NCBI GenBank assembly: GCA_015039465.1
Contig: MU130701.1
Coordinates: 669,509 to 733,508, forward strand
Length of the DNA stretch: 64,000 nucleotides
Reading direction: 5' to 3'
DNA from: Phlegmacium glaucopus
Lineage: Eukaryota; Basidiomycota; Agaricomycetes; Agaricales; Cortinariaceae
Shown here: in pieces, positions 23,241-34,083 of the stretch
Numbering within the stretch: position 1 is the stretch's first letter
Layout: each line of letters opens with the position of its first letter
Translations under genes and position numbers: made by a program
The notes under the pieces: generated by a model
The model's database searches: none
What the model saw: only the letters and a program-made list of their open reading frames with translations
Told to the model about the DNA's origin: nothing

Positions 23241-25321
23241 TTAGAATGGGGGGAGATTACATATTTCCCTCAGTCCCTGCTCGGCGTTCAAAACATGGCC
23301 CTCCATCATCATCTGTCCAAGGTCCCTGAGAGCTGGAACCTGCAGTCGTGTAGTGAATATAAGCCGCCCGACTGCCCATATGTCCACATCTGCACCATGA
23401 TTATCTTTATATACATTTGGTGAATGTTCATTCTGGCTCAAATGTGGTGCTGCTTTCGTTGGCGCAAAGGAAGCATCTTCCCAGTCGATCAGAAACCACT
23501 TGGAAGAGTCTTCACAGCTTTGCATGATATTCTGCCAACGGATATCGCGATGAAACACCGGTGGATCAGCATGGGCTACCTGACCAGAGTGTTAGTTAAT
23601 GACATAGAAGGAAATCGAGACTACCTTGAGAGCTTCGAGGACACACACTACAGCATTTCGAACATCTAAAGGTGATTTAGGAACTTCATCAATGCCTCTT
23701 GGCTCTAGATCGACGTATGAACCATGTTCATAGTGCTGAATTTCAGCTTTCTTGAGCCGGTCCACGTTAGGAACACCTTTCGAAATTAGTGACGCATAGA
23801 TGGCCTTTAGATGTTTAACACGCTCTTTGCCGTCATCGCTATTCGCTAATCCATACGTCTTGCGCACATGCGATGAGAAATATTCAATCAACTTGCCACT
23901 GTCGCTGAGCCTGGAGTCAATATACCAGATGGCAATAAAAAAAAGTATATCCACCGGAACTGCAAACGCATATCTCTATCTTTGTCTTCTCCAATTACCT
24001 GCTGAAGCCATCCGAGAACGCCGCACAACTTGATCATCCTTAAAGCATTCTTGATTCGTTCACGTCGTGAAGAAAGATCAGCCAATATTAGATCCATGAC
24101 CTGAACGCTTTGGCCTTGTGGTCCTGGTGGCAATATAGCTGTGAGGACAACTTTGACCCCAATGGCGTAATAACCTAGACCCCGAAGAAGTGGATGATTG
24201 AAATCAAAATCGCACAAACGACGACCAACCGAGAATATAAGGTGCGGGATTGTACACCCACCGGGTCTTGACTTTGAGTTCATCTCGAGGATGCGTCCCC
24301 GTGAACTCGAGCCTCTTTTCTGCACCTCGGAATACGCAAGTGTTGGCAAGTAGGAGACCAAAATCAGGTCGCAACCTGCCAGTTTCTGTGCTATCCCGAA
24401 TACTCGCAACACCCAGGCATCGTTCGAGAATGTCTCGGATATTTCTATCCCAGAACGAAACAAGCGAATTTTTAGTACCGCTCGGGTTTACTGGATCCCG
24501 CGTAATTGCAATCTTCAACAGGTCTAGAATTCCAACAGCGGTTTCATCTTCACTTTGCTTAAACAGAAGTTCAAGGTCTTCAGCGCTGCATGCATGGGGA
24601 GGAATCGATTCAGTGACCAAGAGTGCCCTCCACTCGGCGTGCGGCAACGGGATCTTCCAATCTGGATCAAGAGGCTTCTCGAGGTATTCCTTTAGGTGCT
24701 GGAGATCCCACTTCGCCGGTTTTGTCCATAGATCGAATAACTTTCGCGATATGTCGGCTATAGCGTGATTAATACTTATGTTTAAGGTCACATCAGAAGA
24801 GGGGACCGACTAGGGTCATCGCGTTTTCTTTTCAAAGCTGATATTGAAACAAGAATCAGCATGGCAAATTGTATAAAGGGAAAAGGTTTTAACATCATGA
24901 CTTATTGTTGTCTTAAGGAACGAAAGACTCTGCTTACCAGTAGCAGGCGGGAGCTTCGCGATGATGTGGAGTTTACGAAAGGCGGGTTGTTCCTTCCAGA
25001 CCTCCGAGACCAGCTTCCACTCCTCAATGCCATCCTCGTTGACTGCGAGTTGACCAAGAGAATCTCTAGTATGTGCATCAAGATCTATATTGACCTACAA
25101 AAACATAGAAAGGTGAGCATTTACGCTGCACTCTGGGTTGTAGTCACCTTCAAAAGAGTTAAGTCTTTGGCAAGAATCGGGCGATCAATGCCTTTCTTGT
25201 GAATGTTGTCCTTCAAGTTGGATATCTCCTTGTTGGTGGCAATTTCTACGTTGAATACATTATGGTCGCCTTCGATCAGGCAACGGAATTCGCGAATGCT
25301 GTCGTTTGAATGATTGAGCAT
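23241..25321 (-). CDS. Crinkler N-domain protein with fungal-type kinase C-terminus
   Basis: Exons 25321-25148, 25094-24938, 24837-24811, 24757-24230, 24174-23999, 23891-23625 and 23579-23241 encode 555 aa. Residues 1 to about 110 match the ubiquitin-like crinkler (CRN) header: FRCLIEGDHNVFNVEI, LKDNIHKKGID and ILAKDLTLLKVNIDLDA. A basic KRKRDD sequence follows. The C-terminal part carries kinase motifs: HRDIRWQNIM (catalytic loop, D about 455, N about 460), FLIDWEDAS (metal-binding D about 475) and DIWAVGRLI, as in the FunK1-type fungal kinases. A clear glycine-rich loop and lysine are hard to see. CRN-effector architectures of this type are known in fungi and oomycetes; in free-living mushrooms the role is open (conflict, signalling). 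The exon 5/6 junction (23998-23892) is the weakest splice call. MITEs lie just downstream. Confidence 0.78.
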
Positions 25322-25478
25322 AAGGTCTCGGTCGGGCGTAAATATAAGCCCAATGATGACCGGGCGTGAGAGACGCGAGTGTTAGGTAGCAGATCGAACC
25401 GGCTCGGCAGCTTTTAGGCCAGCCGATCGGTCTAATAATATTTTATCTCTAACTAGGTACCCGTACAGCTAAATTAAA
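25322..25478. other. Short spacer between crinkler gene and retroelement
   Basis: Contains the upstream region of the crinkler gene only; about 157 bp remain before the poly(T) tract that ends the retroelement, so the retroelement sits right in the presumed promoter region. Confidence 0.5.
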
Positions 25479-25497
25479 TTTTTTTTTTTTTTTTTTT
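25479..25497 (-). other. Poly(A) tract at the 3' end of the retroelement
   Basis: Nineteen T on the plus strand, A19 in the sense of the retroelement, about 130 bases beyond the recombinase stop. DIRS elements normally end in inverted or split repeats, so a tail suggests that this copy was reverse transcribed from polyadenylated RNA by another machinery. Confidence 0.55.
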
Positions 25498-25629
25498 AAG
25501 AAAAAGATGAGCGAAGCGATGAGAGGAGAGGGAGAGATAAAGAAAAGCATTATATGGTACATATTAAGGGGTAGGACTGCTAGAAAGACAAGGAGAGAGG
25601 GAGCAATGGAAAGATACGATGGAAACATA

Positions 25630-26615
25630 TTAAGTAGTAGGGGACTTAGCATATAGGAGGGCCTGGACAAGCACAGGATTTTTTCGAATGTAAATGAGAA
25701 AAGCATCGGACGACCAACGACCCATTGGTTGAATGAGTGATGGTGGGATCCCATTTTCGGCTAGGGATGTTGCGCCTCCTGCTCGCATCGAGTGGCCACC
25801 TACGTCCTTGTTGAAGAAGTTGTGAAGGCGGGACATGAAAAAACGGCGGGTGGGGACATTTCCATTCGAGGTTAGCCATAGGGGTGATGAAAGGGGGAAT
25901 AGGCGATCTCGACTCGCAATGTAATTACGAAAGAATGAGAGGGGATCGATGTCAGAGAATTGGGTTTTCTTCACTATGATTCTGTTGCCCTCGAAGAACC
26001 TGTCAGCTTTGTGGGAAGGGAGCTGGAATTCATATTGGTGATGACAAGTGACGAGCGCTTCGAGATTTTCCTCCAATTCTGAAGGTTGGTTTCGTCTGGA
26101 AAAGTGAGTTCGCCGAGGCGGAGGAGAGCAAAGAAACCCGTGAGTAGGAGTGAGAGGAATAAGTGGTCGTCATGGAGAGAGGAATGTCGAAGGGTGACTA
26201 TTACAAGGGAGAGGTCTTCTGTGGTTAAGGCGCGCTTCCTTTTCATTGGCACACCTTTGAGCCGCATACATCCTCTCAGGGTGCGCTCGACTAAAGGGGA
26301 ACAACGCGATCTGCGTACTTCTGGGAAAAATGGTTCTAGTTGCTGTGCAATACCGGAAAGGTAAGAGGCGACAGATTTCGGATTAATGTGGTGGCACATG
26401 TAGACAGTAAAGAATGAGAGGGTTTCGGGGGAGGGGTCCACAGGCATTTTGTGGATTCGTACAAAGGATAAGTATGAGTTTAAAGCGGAATTATAAGATT
26501 TGAGGGTCATAGTATCAATTGCGTGACCGATGGCAATGGCTCGTTCCTGCAAGAGACGGTGTCTAGACCAGGGCGCACGTAGTGGCTGTCTAGACGGGTA
26601 GGTTGCGGGATTCAT
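25630..26615 (-). pseudogene. DIRS tyrosine recombinase, frameshifted
   Basis: The first frame (26615-25974) reads through a SAM-like N-domain and box I (GFFALLRLGELTFPD, catalytic Arg). The second (26076-25630) continues in another frame with HKADRFFEGNRII, then the box II HSMRAGGAT (His and Arg) and the Tyr in FLIYIRKNP. Homology passes from frame to frame near 26036-26058, which indicates a one-base insertion or loss. The enzyme would insert the circular cDNA by recombination. Its ATG overlaps the stop codon of the reverse transcriptase as ATGA (26615-26612), suggesting stop-restart translation in the intact element. A programmed frameshift is possible but less likely than damage. Confidence 0.8.
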
Positions 26616-28480
26616 ACGGATGACCCCACCAGACCGGGGGGATTGAAAGTGAAGAATCGGAGATCGGGTTCATGTTGTAGGGCTACAGAGAATCTGACAC
26701 GAGATAAGGCGTCAGCAACGATGTTATCGGTGCCAGCGATGTGTAGGACCCGGAGGCTATAGTCATTGTGGAGGATGATGTCGACTGCACTTTTAAGAAT
26801 GTGATTGTATGCAGGGAGGGCTCGATACGATCGAAAAATATCCACAGTGTTGGAGTTGTCGGTGTAAATAACAATCCAAGATCCTCGAGGGGCTTTCTTT
26901 TGGACATTTGTGAGGGCTGAGAGCACACAAAGGCTTTCGAAGTAGAAGATGTAATCCGTCGGGACATTAACAGGGGTAGGGGCATAGAACCCAGTCTTGT
27001 CGTTTGGATACCAGAATCCGAGACCTTCTGGACACGCGTCGCAGAAAATGGTGAAGTTAGCACTGGACGGGTCCCAATGAATTGATTTAAGGATATGTAT
27101 GCCGTCGGACGCTTCCATGTGGTGGATAGCCCACAAGAAGTCATCCCGAATGGCGTTGTTGATGTAGATCTGCTGTTCTCGATTACGCTTAACCCCAATC
27201 TTTGAGTAGACATTGTTGAGTGCTGGTCGAAGATGAGGGTAGACGTTGAGAGCCCAATTGAACCATCCCGTGAGTCTTTCCCAATGTTTGAGTTTGAAAC
27301 TTCCGGACGACGGTTTGGGTGGTTTGGAGATCCAGAAAGTGAGTTCTTCAATGAGTCGGGTTCTGGCTGAGGCTGGGAGAGAGAGCGTCATTGCGTTGGG
27401 ATCGACGTCTATGCCGATGATGGTCAATGGGCATCCCGAAACCTGTTTATGGAGTTTGTGAGGGATGCCTAATTCGTCCCATAGGTCAAGTAGCTGTTTC
27501 TGATGGGAGGGAAGCTCGCGCTGATAGGGATTATAGAATTGAGTGTCGTGGATGAGATCACATCCAGACGAGTCATCTACGTAGTTAGCTAGGTAGTCAA
27601 AGAATTTGACATACTTAGCTATCCATGCGACGAGGCTGTTGAAGGAGATGAAGATCCCAGGTGATGCGCTACTCCCGAAAGCTAAGTTTCGATCGACATA
27701 GCGGCGGCCATCGACAGTGTTGATTTGCTTTATTTGCCATGCCGGATGCACGGGCAGGAGGCGATATGCTTCAGAAATGTCTGATTTCCACATGTTAAGT
27801 GGTACGTTCCCTAACGAGCGTCGGACGTCAAGGAGCATTTCTCCAAGGTGCCGAAGGTTGTCGAGGGGAAAACCCGTCACATGGGTATGGTCTATCATGT
27901 TGTTGAGTGCGAACCGGCCTGCGCTGTGGTCCGTAACGAGGCGTAGGTCGACCGCATTTGGTTTATCTACCGCATACACCGGCATAGAGTACATGCCCGG
28001 TAAGAGATCTGGACCAAATGGCTTGGAGAAACAGTTCTTTTCGACTTCGATTTCGCACTGTGAACAAATAAACAATGATCTCTTAGGGTCGGCTGGTGGT
28101 GGTCTAGATTCGTCATGTGTCACAGGGAAGTCGTCTAGGACCGTGTCTGCCCAAGGCCAGAAGCCTTCGCGAAGTCCTTGGCATACGGAGCGGACAAATG
28201 GTTGATTTGGGTGGTTGGCAAGGAGTTGCTCGAACCTGTCAACGTTGATAGGTGTGACTATCTGGAATAAATCAGGGTTATTAGTAATAGTTTTGCGGAC
28301 AATAGGATTCATAGTTTTCGATAAAGGAGGACGAGGAAGTGGGACAGCATATTCCGACCACTCAGCTGTGGTAGGAGACAAGGAGGACGACTCTTCCCAG
28401 AGGTTGTGTCTTAAGTATCTCGGTTGGAGTCCATATATCTCCTTAGGTCCCTCCCGGACAGTCTTTCTTTCCGTGTCCCG
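26612..28480 (-). CDS. DIRS reverse transcriptase and RNase H
   Basis: The open frame runs 29626-26612 (1004 codons), but upstream of about 28480 it is only the shadow of gag, so homology is claimed from there. The reverse transcriptase shows DLRLVTDHSAGRFALNNMID, MWKSDISEAYRLLPVHPAWQ, LAFGSSASPGIF and the active site YVDDSSG. RNase H follows with IFCDACPEGLGFW, FYFESLCVLSAL, VIYTDNSNTV and NIVADALSRV (the D-E-D-D set). It copies the element RNA into cDNA. It lies in a different frame from gag, so a frameshift or restart is needed; the gag stop is at 28443. Its stop overlaps the recombinase start as ATGA. Confidence 0.9.
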   Translation of the reverse strand, partial: RDTERKTVREGPKEIYGLQPRYLRHNLWEESSSLSPTTAEWSEYAVPLPRPPLSKTMNPIVRKTITNNPDLFQIVTPINVDRFEQLLANHPNQPFVRSVCQGLREGFWPWADTVLDDFPVTHDESRPPPADPKRSLFICSQCEIEVEKNCFSKPFGPDLLPGMYSMPVYAVDKPNAVDLRLVTDHSAGRFALNNMIDHTHVTGFPLDNLRHLGEMLLDVRRSLGNVPLNMWKSDISEAYRLLPVHPAWQIKQINTVDGRRYVDRNLAFGSSASPGIFISFNSLVAWIAKYVKFFDYLANYVDDSSGCDLIHDTQFYNPYQRELPSHQKQLLDLWDELGIPHKLHKQVSGCPLTIIGIDVDPNAMTLSLPASARTRLIEELTFWISKPPKPSSGSFKLKHWERLTGWFNWALNVYPHLRPALNNVYSKIGVKRNREQQIYINNAIRDDFLWAIHHMEASDGIHILKSIHWDPSSANFTIFCDACPEGLGFWYPNDKTGFYAPTPVNVPTDYIFYFESLCVLSALTNVQKKAPRGSWIVIYTDNSNTVDIFRSYRALPAYNHILKSAVDIILHNDYSLRVLHIAGTDNIVADALSRVRFSVALQHEPDLRFFTFNPPGLVGSSV

Positions 28481-29357
28481 ATTTCTTGCAGTTTTTGCAA
28501 ATATGCCGGTATTTACAGTCGGCATCAGACATCTTGCAGGAACCGTTGTTGAACTTGTTACAGACTTCGGGTTTAGCAAGGTTCTGGAGGGTAGTAGGTT
28601 TCTTTGTGACTGAAGAAAGGGAATGGTTCTCGATTCCGTCTGGCATGACGATTGCCGAGTATAATCTGGTGAATTGATGGGTTTCTGTGAGGAGTACGTG
28701 CTGACCTGCCCCGACTTCGTTCCGGAGTGCGATGTCATAGAGGATAATGCGATGGTGGGACGAGGGTAGCTTGGCTGCAAATTCTTCCTCGATATAGTCC
28801 CCGTAGTCGAGCAGTTCATCCTTTCGATGCGGGAAAGCGAACGCAATGGCTTTTGCAGCTCGTCTCCAGGCAGATGACCATTCTGAGGCGGTTCGTACAT
28901 GCCTCTTTGCTTCAGGGACTCCGAAAGAAATCTCTGCGTCTCCCATGTGACCCTTTCTCTCTTCATCAATGCTAACATGGTGGAGCGACGTGAAGATTTG
29001 GTTGAGATCGACTGAGTCGCCTCTAAAGATTCGCTCCCATTGGGTTGAAGGAATTCCGGTGGGAGAGTTGGGTGCAATTTTCGCGAAGAATTTGGCCCTG
29101 GCGATGTCGTTGTTGTAGGTTCGCAGTAGCCGACGGGTTTCTTGGCTACTGGGGTGAATAAAGTCGGAGGACACATCATCATTTGAGGTGAACCAGGGCA
29201 TGTCGGATTCGTTGAGTCTCTGTCGTTTGGACGGTTGGTCTTCAACGTCTTCTCCTGATTCAATCTCATCGTGGCCTCGTGACTTCTCAACTTGAGTTTC
29301 TTTTCCTTTTGGGATGATGTCCGTTCGAGTCGGTCGGGTACGATCAGGGTCTGACAC
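28443..29357 (-). CDS. DIRS gag-like protein with zinc knuckle
   Basis: 304 aa from the first good ATG (MSDPDRTRPTRTD). The acidic N-terminus is followed by an alpha-helical middle (SEWSSAWRRAAKAIAFAFPHRKDELLDYG) typical of mushroom retroelement gag proteins. The C-terminus has a CCCH-like CNKFNNGSCKMSDADCKYRH and a CCHC knuckle, CKNCKKSGHGKKDC, expected to bind element RNA. The gene overlaps the start of the reverse transcriptase frame. Confidence 0.83.
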   Translation of the reverse strand: MSDPDRTRPTRTDIIPKGKETQVEKSRGHDEIESGEDVEDQPSKRQRLNESDMPWFTSNDDVSSDFIHPSSQETRRLLRTYNNDIARAKFFAKIAPNSPTGIPSTQWERIFRGDSVDLNQIFTSLHHVSIDEERKGHMGDAEISFGVPEAKRHVRTASEWSSAWRRAAKAIAFAFPHRKDELLDYGDYIEEEFAAKLPSSHHRIILYDIALRNEVGAGQHVLLTETHQFTRLYSAIVMPDGIENHSLSSVTKKPTTLQNLAKPEVCNKFNNGSCKMSDADCKYRHICKNCKKSGHGKKDCPGGT

Positions 29358-29546
29358 TGTCGGTTCATTGACAGATTGCTGGAAAGAAAGGATTTCGGAG
29401 AGATATGTCTCAAATGTTTTCTCCTTTTGGGATTCATTACCTGTGACATGAGTGTTCTCCCCGAGTATTCGGAGGACTGAGGAGATGGCTTCCGTTTTCG
29501 TGATGAGTCCGGTTCGAAAGTGGTCAACTGAAGAATTGAGTTCGTT

Positions 29547-29627
29547 GATGATGGACAGGGGTAGGGGTTTGGAGGGTAAGGGTAAGGGTACAGAAGTTTT
29601 ACCCCAGGGTTACCCTTGACAATCACT
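29547..29627 (-). mobile_element. Truncated end of a TAGTGATTGTCA-type MITE
   Basis: Read on the minus strand it starts TAGTGATTGTCAAGGGTAAC and continues CCCTTACCCTTACCCTCC, matching the first 80 bp of the MITEs at 38036 and 38735. It stops after CCCCTACCCCTGTCC, exactly where the DIRS element begins. The other part of the MITE was not found at the far end of the DIRS element. Confidence 0.75.
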
Positions 29628-31145
29628 AACCGACATGCAAGCTGGAGGGGCTTTTTGTTTTTGTTTCCTCTTTTGGATGAAGGACAACGAGAAAGACTCC
29701 TATCTCAAACCCCTCCCTTACTTCTTGAATCTTGTGTGAGGGAGGTATTTCTTCTTTTTTTGTGCTTAGCTTTTAGTTGTCAAATATTATATCTTACATA
29801 ACACAATTATCTAGTAAATAAGATAACTATACCTTGCAATTGGCCATGTACTTAATAACTTATAATAATAATATTGTAATGGCCTTTGACAATGATGAGG
29901 TCATGTGACATGTAAGGGCAGACTGGCACTGGTGGATGGCACATTCCTGGCACCTCTGTATTCATCTCCAACATAGGGTTTCTACCAATTGCAGAAGAAA
30001 CCTGGGGTTTCTGATTAGAATTATCCTACACTTTAGCCCTCCTTCAACTCAGGGACTGATCCATCCAAGCCATCAAAATGCATTGTGGAGCCCCAAAGGC
30101 TTGCTCAGGGACATACATTCCAGCAAAGCCTCTGTTCTTATGGACCCAAGGATGCATAGAAGTGCTGCCTCCATAATTATCAGTTAATTGTGCTCATTCA
30201 CCTTAATTTGCACAGAGTTCAAATGTTCACTTACAATTAATCTTTCTAATGATCTATATAACCTCTCTTCCTTATTGTTGTTTTGCTAGTGAGATATTGA
30301 ATCCTAAAAATATTGTCTCCATTTGCATAATGATTATAGTTGTGTAAACATGGACCAGTAATGGATGATAGGGGTAGGATATTAGACTACACCACATGCT
30401 GCCTTTGAGGAGCTTGGCTAAAACCTCTGTACATGCATGGGTTTTAGTTAGGCTCATGACCAGTCTGCTTCTGGCTGATGCTTATGCATTTGGTTTGCAA
30501 CCTTTTGCAACCCTCTTTTCATTCACACCAATTACTTTGCTTGAGGGCCATTGCTTTGCATGGCATTTATGAGTCCATTTATTTTATTTTATTTCAAGTA
30601 GACAGACATAGATTGCAACCTTTCTCTTTGTCATATATCCATATTTTAATCTGCCTTATTCTCAAAATTCTGCCCTCTCTTACAGGTTACTTGCATGTTG
30701 AGTTTGTTTGGCTTTGAGTGGATTTGCATGTGATGGTTGAAAATGTGAAAAGGTGATAGCTGTGGTGAATGTTGAATTCCATGGAATTTGGTGTCTGCCG
30801 GAAAGCTGAGTGTTACACAGCCAAATTTTTGGCCTATCCAGATCAATAAAAGAACAAGTTCTCTAAACAGGACTTGTAATCTAATATTTATAATTATCTA
30901 ATACACTGATGCCAGTGAGCTTGTGAATAGACTGGTTGTAAGTCTAGGAAGATGGGTAAGGAGCATTGAAATTCATGCTGAATATTTGAATGTTTTTGAT
31001 CAGCTCCTGCAGCCTAATTAAAATTGTCAACTTCCTGGTATGCATGTTACATTTTATTTCCATCTTAACCCAAACAGATTCATGAATGGTCCTTTTTGAA
31101 TGACATGGTTTGGGGCAGTATTGTTTGGATAATGTTATCATTTTG
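29628..31145. other. Start of CpG-poor TE island, no gene
   Basis: AT-rich sequence with short meaningless frames. The segment around 30535-30580 (CTTGAGGGCCATTGCTTTGC) matches 49535-49580 in inverted orientation, so the stretch is old repeat DNA. No tRNA, promoter or gene is supported. Confidence 0.55.
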
Positions 31146-31760
31146 TTAATATATAAGAGCTTGACCTGAAGTAAGGAGTTGGGCAGTCAAAACATTACAA
31201 AAGGCTGGCAAGGCAACATAAATGTGAAGAAAGTATGAGTCATTCCCTTCCTCTATGATCTGTGTAATCAGCTCTGCAGCTGCACTCATCTTCAAGACAT
31301 GAGGTAATTGGATCCCCATCATGAAAATAAATATAGCCTGGGCCAACCATATTTGATTGGGAAATTCTCTGGTAGATGTAGGTGACCTTTAAAATCTGAA
31401 TGAGGTAACTTCAACACATGCTGAGTTTCAGGTTCATACTGTTTTATTTTCCACTTGGGCCTCAAGGCCCCACTGTAGATTATCATAAGCAGTATGTGCA
31501 TCAGCCTGGAGGTTCATGAGATTAAGATCATTCAAATGCTGGAGAATGAGGTCCTGTGTTCAAGGTTGCCACCCCAGCAAACATAGCAATACACTTTATG
31601 GTGTCAGGCTGAGTACAGAAATAAGATCAAGGAATCCATGTCTAAAATTTACACTCACTTTACCAGAGACTGAATTGGGAATTATATGCACCAAAATTGG
31701 AACAACACTGTCCTCACAATTGAAGTCATGCTGGTCAATGGACATGATGTGCCATCTTGC
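31146..31760 (-). repeat. Old inverted repeat arm A
   Basis: Matches other parts of the island in inverted orientation. 31146-31330 pairs with about 44640-45300 (shared GAGCTTGACCTGAAGTAAGG). 31400-31760 pairs with about 37090-37600 (shared GGTGTCAGGCTGAGT and GACTGAATTGGGAATTATAT), at roughly 85% identity by eye. A long unclassified repeat, with no coding capacity seen. Confidence 0.65.
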
Positions 31761-31969
31761 TAGGGATTGTCACAGGTTGTGTGACCTACACAGGTTGGTG
31801 TGACAGGTTGACCAGGGTTGGGGTACAGGTTGAACATTTCAAGTCCCCTACACATTCTGAGTGGATCCAACTGGATCTGAGCACTTTTTGAGTGTATTCC
31901 AAGCAGAATTTGCTTGGACCTGCTCTGATCTGCTCAGACTGCTAGGAATGGAACCTATATACCTCCCCA

Positions 31970-32110
31970 ACCTTAACAAAGCCCTAACAAAACCTTAACA
32001 AAACCTTAATAAAACCTTAACAAACTATACACCTCCCTAACCTTAACACAACCTTAACAAAAACCTTAACAAAACCTTAACAAAAACCTTAACAAAACCT
32101 TAACAGAACC
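31970..32110. repeat. CCTTAACAAAA minisatellite
   Basis: About twelve degenerate copies of an 11-12 base unit, ACCTTAACAAAA. The complementary form (TGTTAAGGTTTTG) occurs inside the MITE at 47747-48164 (about 47835-47930), so the repeat travels with these elements. Confidence 0.75.
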
Positions 32111-32790
32111 TTAACCATCAGGAAAACAGTAACCTTGCCCTGGCTGCCCTAGGCTGCCCTGGGTTGCCCTGGCTAGCCTGAGTGTGATTGGCTAGGTTTA
32201 AAAATCTGAAAAATATCTAAAAAAATCACATAAATATTTATAGTACCCAATTTCCAAAAAAAGAAATTGATTATATAATACAAATGCTGAGATATTAATT
32301 TTTTTAATTTTTTTAATATCTCAGCATTCTTATTATATAATCATGTGTGTGTGTTTTTTTTTTTGAAATTGGGTACTATAAATATTTCTGTGATTTGTTA
32401 GATATTTTTCAGATTTTTAAACCTAGCCAATCACACTTGGTGTTAGGGGACACCCGACTTTTGCCCGAACTACCTACTCCCAATTGGGCCCGAACCCTAC
32501 CTTAGTCCCGATCCTGAACCAACTCCAGATTCAATCCCTGAATCTACACCTGACTACGGCTTGGTACATTCCACCTCACCAACAAACCTGACCCAAACCC
32601 GACCCGACCAATTCAACTCCTGAATCTTAATTGGCCCAACTCCCGATCCCGATTCAACTTATTTTATTATTTTATTTTATCTTTACATGACACCATTTTA
32701 ATTTATTTTATTATCATATCATTTCTTTATTTATTTACATATCTCCATTATGTCCATATTAGTACTTAAATACCCACCATCCTAGCAGGG

Positions 32791-34083
32791 TGTTACATTC
32801 CGTTATACGTTACTCCAGTCCGGCTCCGTTGGAGCTGTTTCTGGTAGTCCGTACTCTGTACAGTGCCTTCCCTTATATCCTGAACTACTCTTCCTATGTT
32901 CAACTCCGAGACTTTTCCGTGTCATTCCAGTTCCTCCGTTGATAGGACCCAGGAGACGTCTAGGGATGTAAACGCACCATTTTCGCGGTTTCACAACCTT
33001 TGCAGTATACTCACGGATGCTCACATATCGTTGCGGATACTTGCAGATCATTGCAGGTCATCACAGATCATTGCAGATCATCACAGGTCATCGCAGGTCA
33101 TCGCACATACTCGCACATACTCGCAGAACACTTGCAGATCATTGCAGATGCTTGCAGTCATCACCAACATTCACATTATCATTCGCAGTTGCCAGCAGTT
33201 CTTGCAATCATTAAACATGACTCAAACAAAGGTCACTCAGGTGACTGTATTACTCATCACCTTTATTTTTATCTTGTCTCCTTTATTTGGCTCTTATCTC
33301 CTATGTTTCATTCCCAAAATACCGGACCCATGTGACTCCGCTTTAACCCACATTTTACATTCCTGTTTCACCTTTCCACACTTAGCTATTGCTAGTTACT
33401 ATATTATTAGCAGTAGCAAGTAGGGTAACAGAAGATAGCAGAACGGACGAATTACCACAGTTTTGATCCCACCTTTGGAATGTTGTACTGAGCTACTCTT
33501 GCACCCCTTGAAAATCATCCTGCACACTTGGCTTTTTCTGCACATTATCTCGCACTTTAAAGCAAACCTTCGCACCTCATAAAACCTCGCTATCACCTAC
33601 TGAAGAGAACTACATCAACCCCATGAACTGCATACTACTTGCCGGTCTGTCCCCACCGCAGGTACATCACCATCTATACTCCAAACCCGTTACCACTTCT
33701 TCGCCACTACCACTATTCTTTGTCATCATCCTTCCCACCATCAGTCAGCATACCTGCCATGGATTATTCACCCAAGAATGCAGGACCTTCCCAGGAGCAG
33801 AATGCAGCACTTATATTTATCTTTTATATTTCAGTTGCTATTCCTTTATTTATTTAAGTACTCAAAACTTGTATGTTTTCCCTCAGTTCAAATATCAACT
33901 TTGTTTCCTCCTCTTGTTCGTCCTCTAAGTCACTGAGGTCTTCCGTCTTATTACTTCTTCTTCCGTTCCGAAATCAGGACACCTTAGGAGCTGGGCGGCA
34001 CAGCACACATGCTGAGGCCAACATCCTTTCTGCTTACTGTTCCAGAGTAACTCCAACGTGACTTCCTTGTTTTAAACTTAACA
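32791..34083 (+). mobile_element. Solo LTR, family 1, copy A
   Basis: TGTTACATTCCG ... AAACTTAACA, flanked by the perfect 5-bp duplication CAGGG (32786-32790 and 34084-34088). Compared with copies B and C (579 bp) it contains an extra segment at about 32940-33673. It is inserted in the family 2 LTR. Confidence 0.85.
32940..33673. repeat. Insertion with TCATTGCAG tandem repeats
   Basis: Sequence present in LTR copy A but absent from copies B, C and D. It contains a degenerate array at about 33004-33160 of units like CAGATCATTG(C)AGGTCATCG. The type of insertion is not clear; I found no convincing target duplication. Confidence 0.55.

Larger units (their letters stand above)
25479..29546 (-). 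mobile_element. DIRS-like tyrosine-recombinase retrotransposon
   Basis: In order on the minus strand: a gag-like gene, reverse transcriptase plus RNase H, and a tyrosine recombinase, the gene set of DIRS-type elements. On the gag side the element begins directly after the first 80 bp of a hAT-like MITE (29547-29627). On the recombinase side it ends in a run of 19 T on the plus strand (25479-25497), that is, a poly(A) tail in the element's sense. The recombinase frame has a shift, so this copy is probably not autonomous. No flanking LTRs or split repeats were recognised. Confidence 0.82.

Noticed and set aside
28480..29626. N-terminal half of the 1004-codon reverse transcriptase frame as protein
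   Set aside because: It is the shadow of the gag gene in another frame and reads into a MITE; no domain match until about 28480.
33004..33160. CRISPR-like array
   Set aside because: Units are degenerate, 10-18 bases long and contiguous without unique spacers; the organism is a eukaryote. It is a minisatellite.
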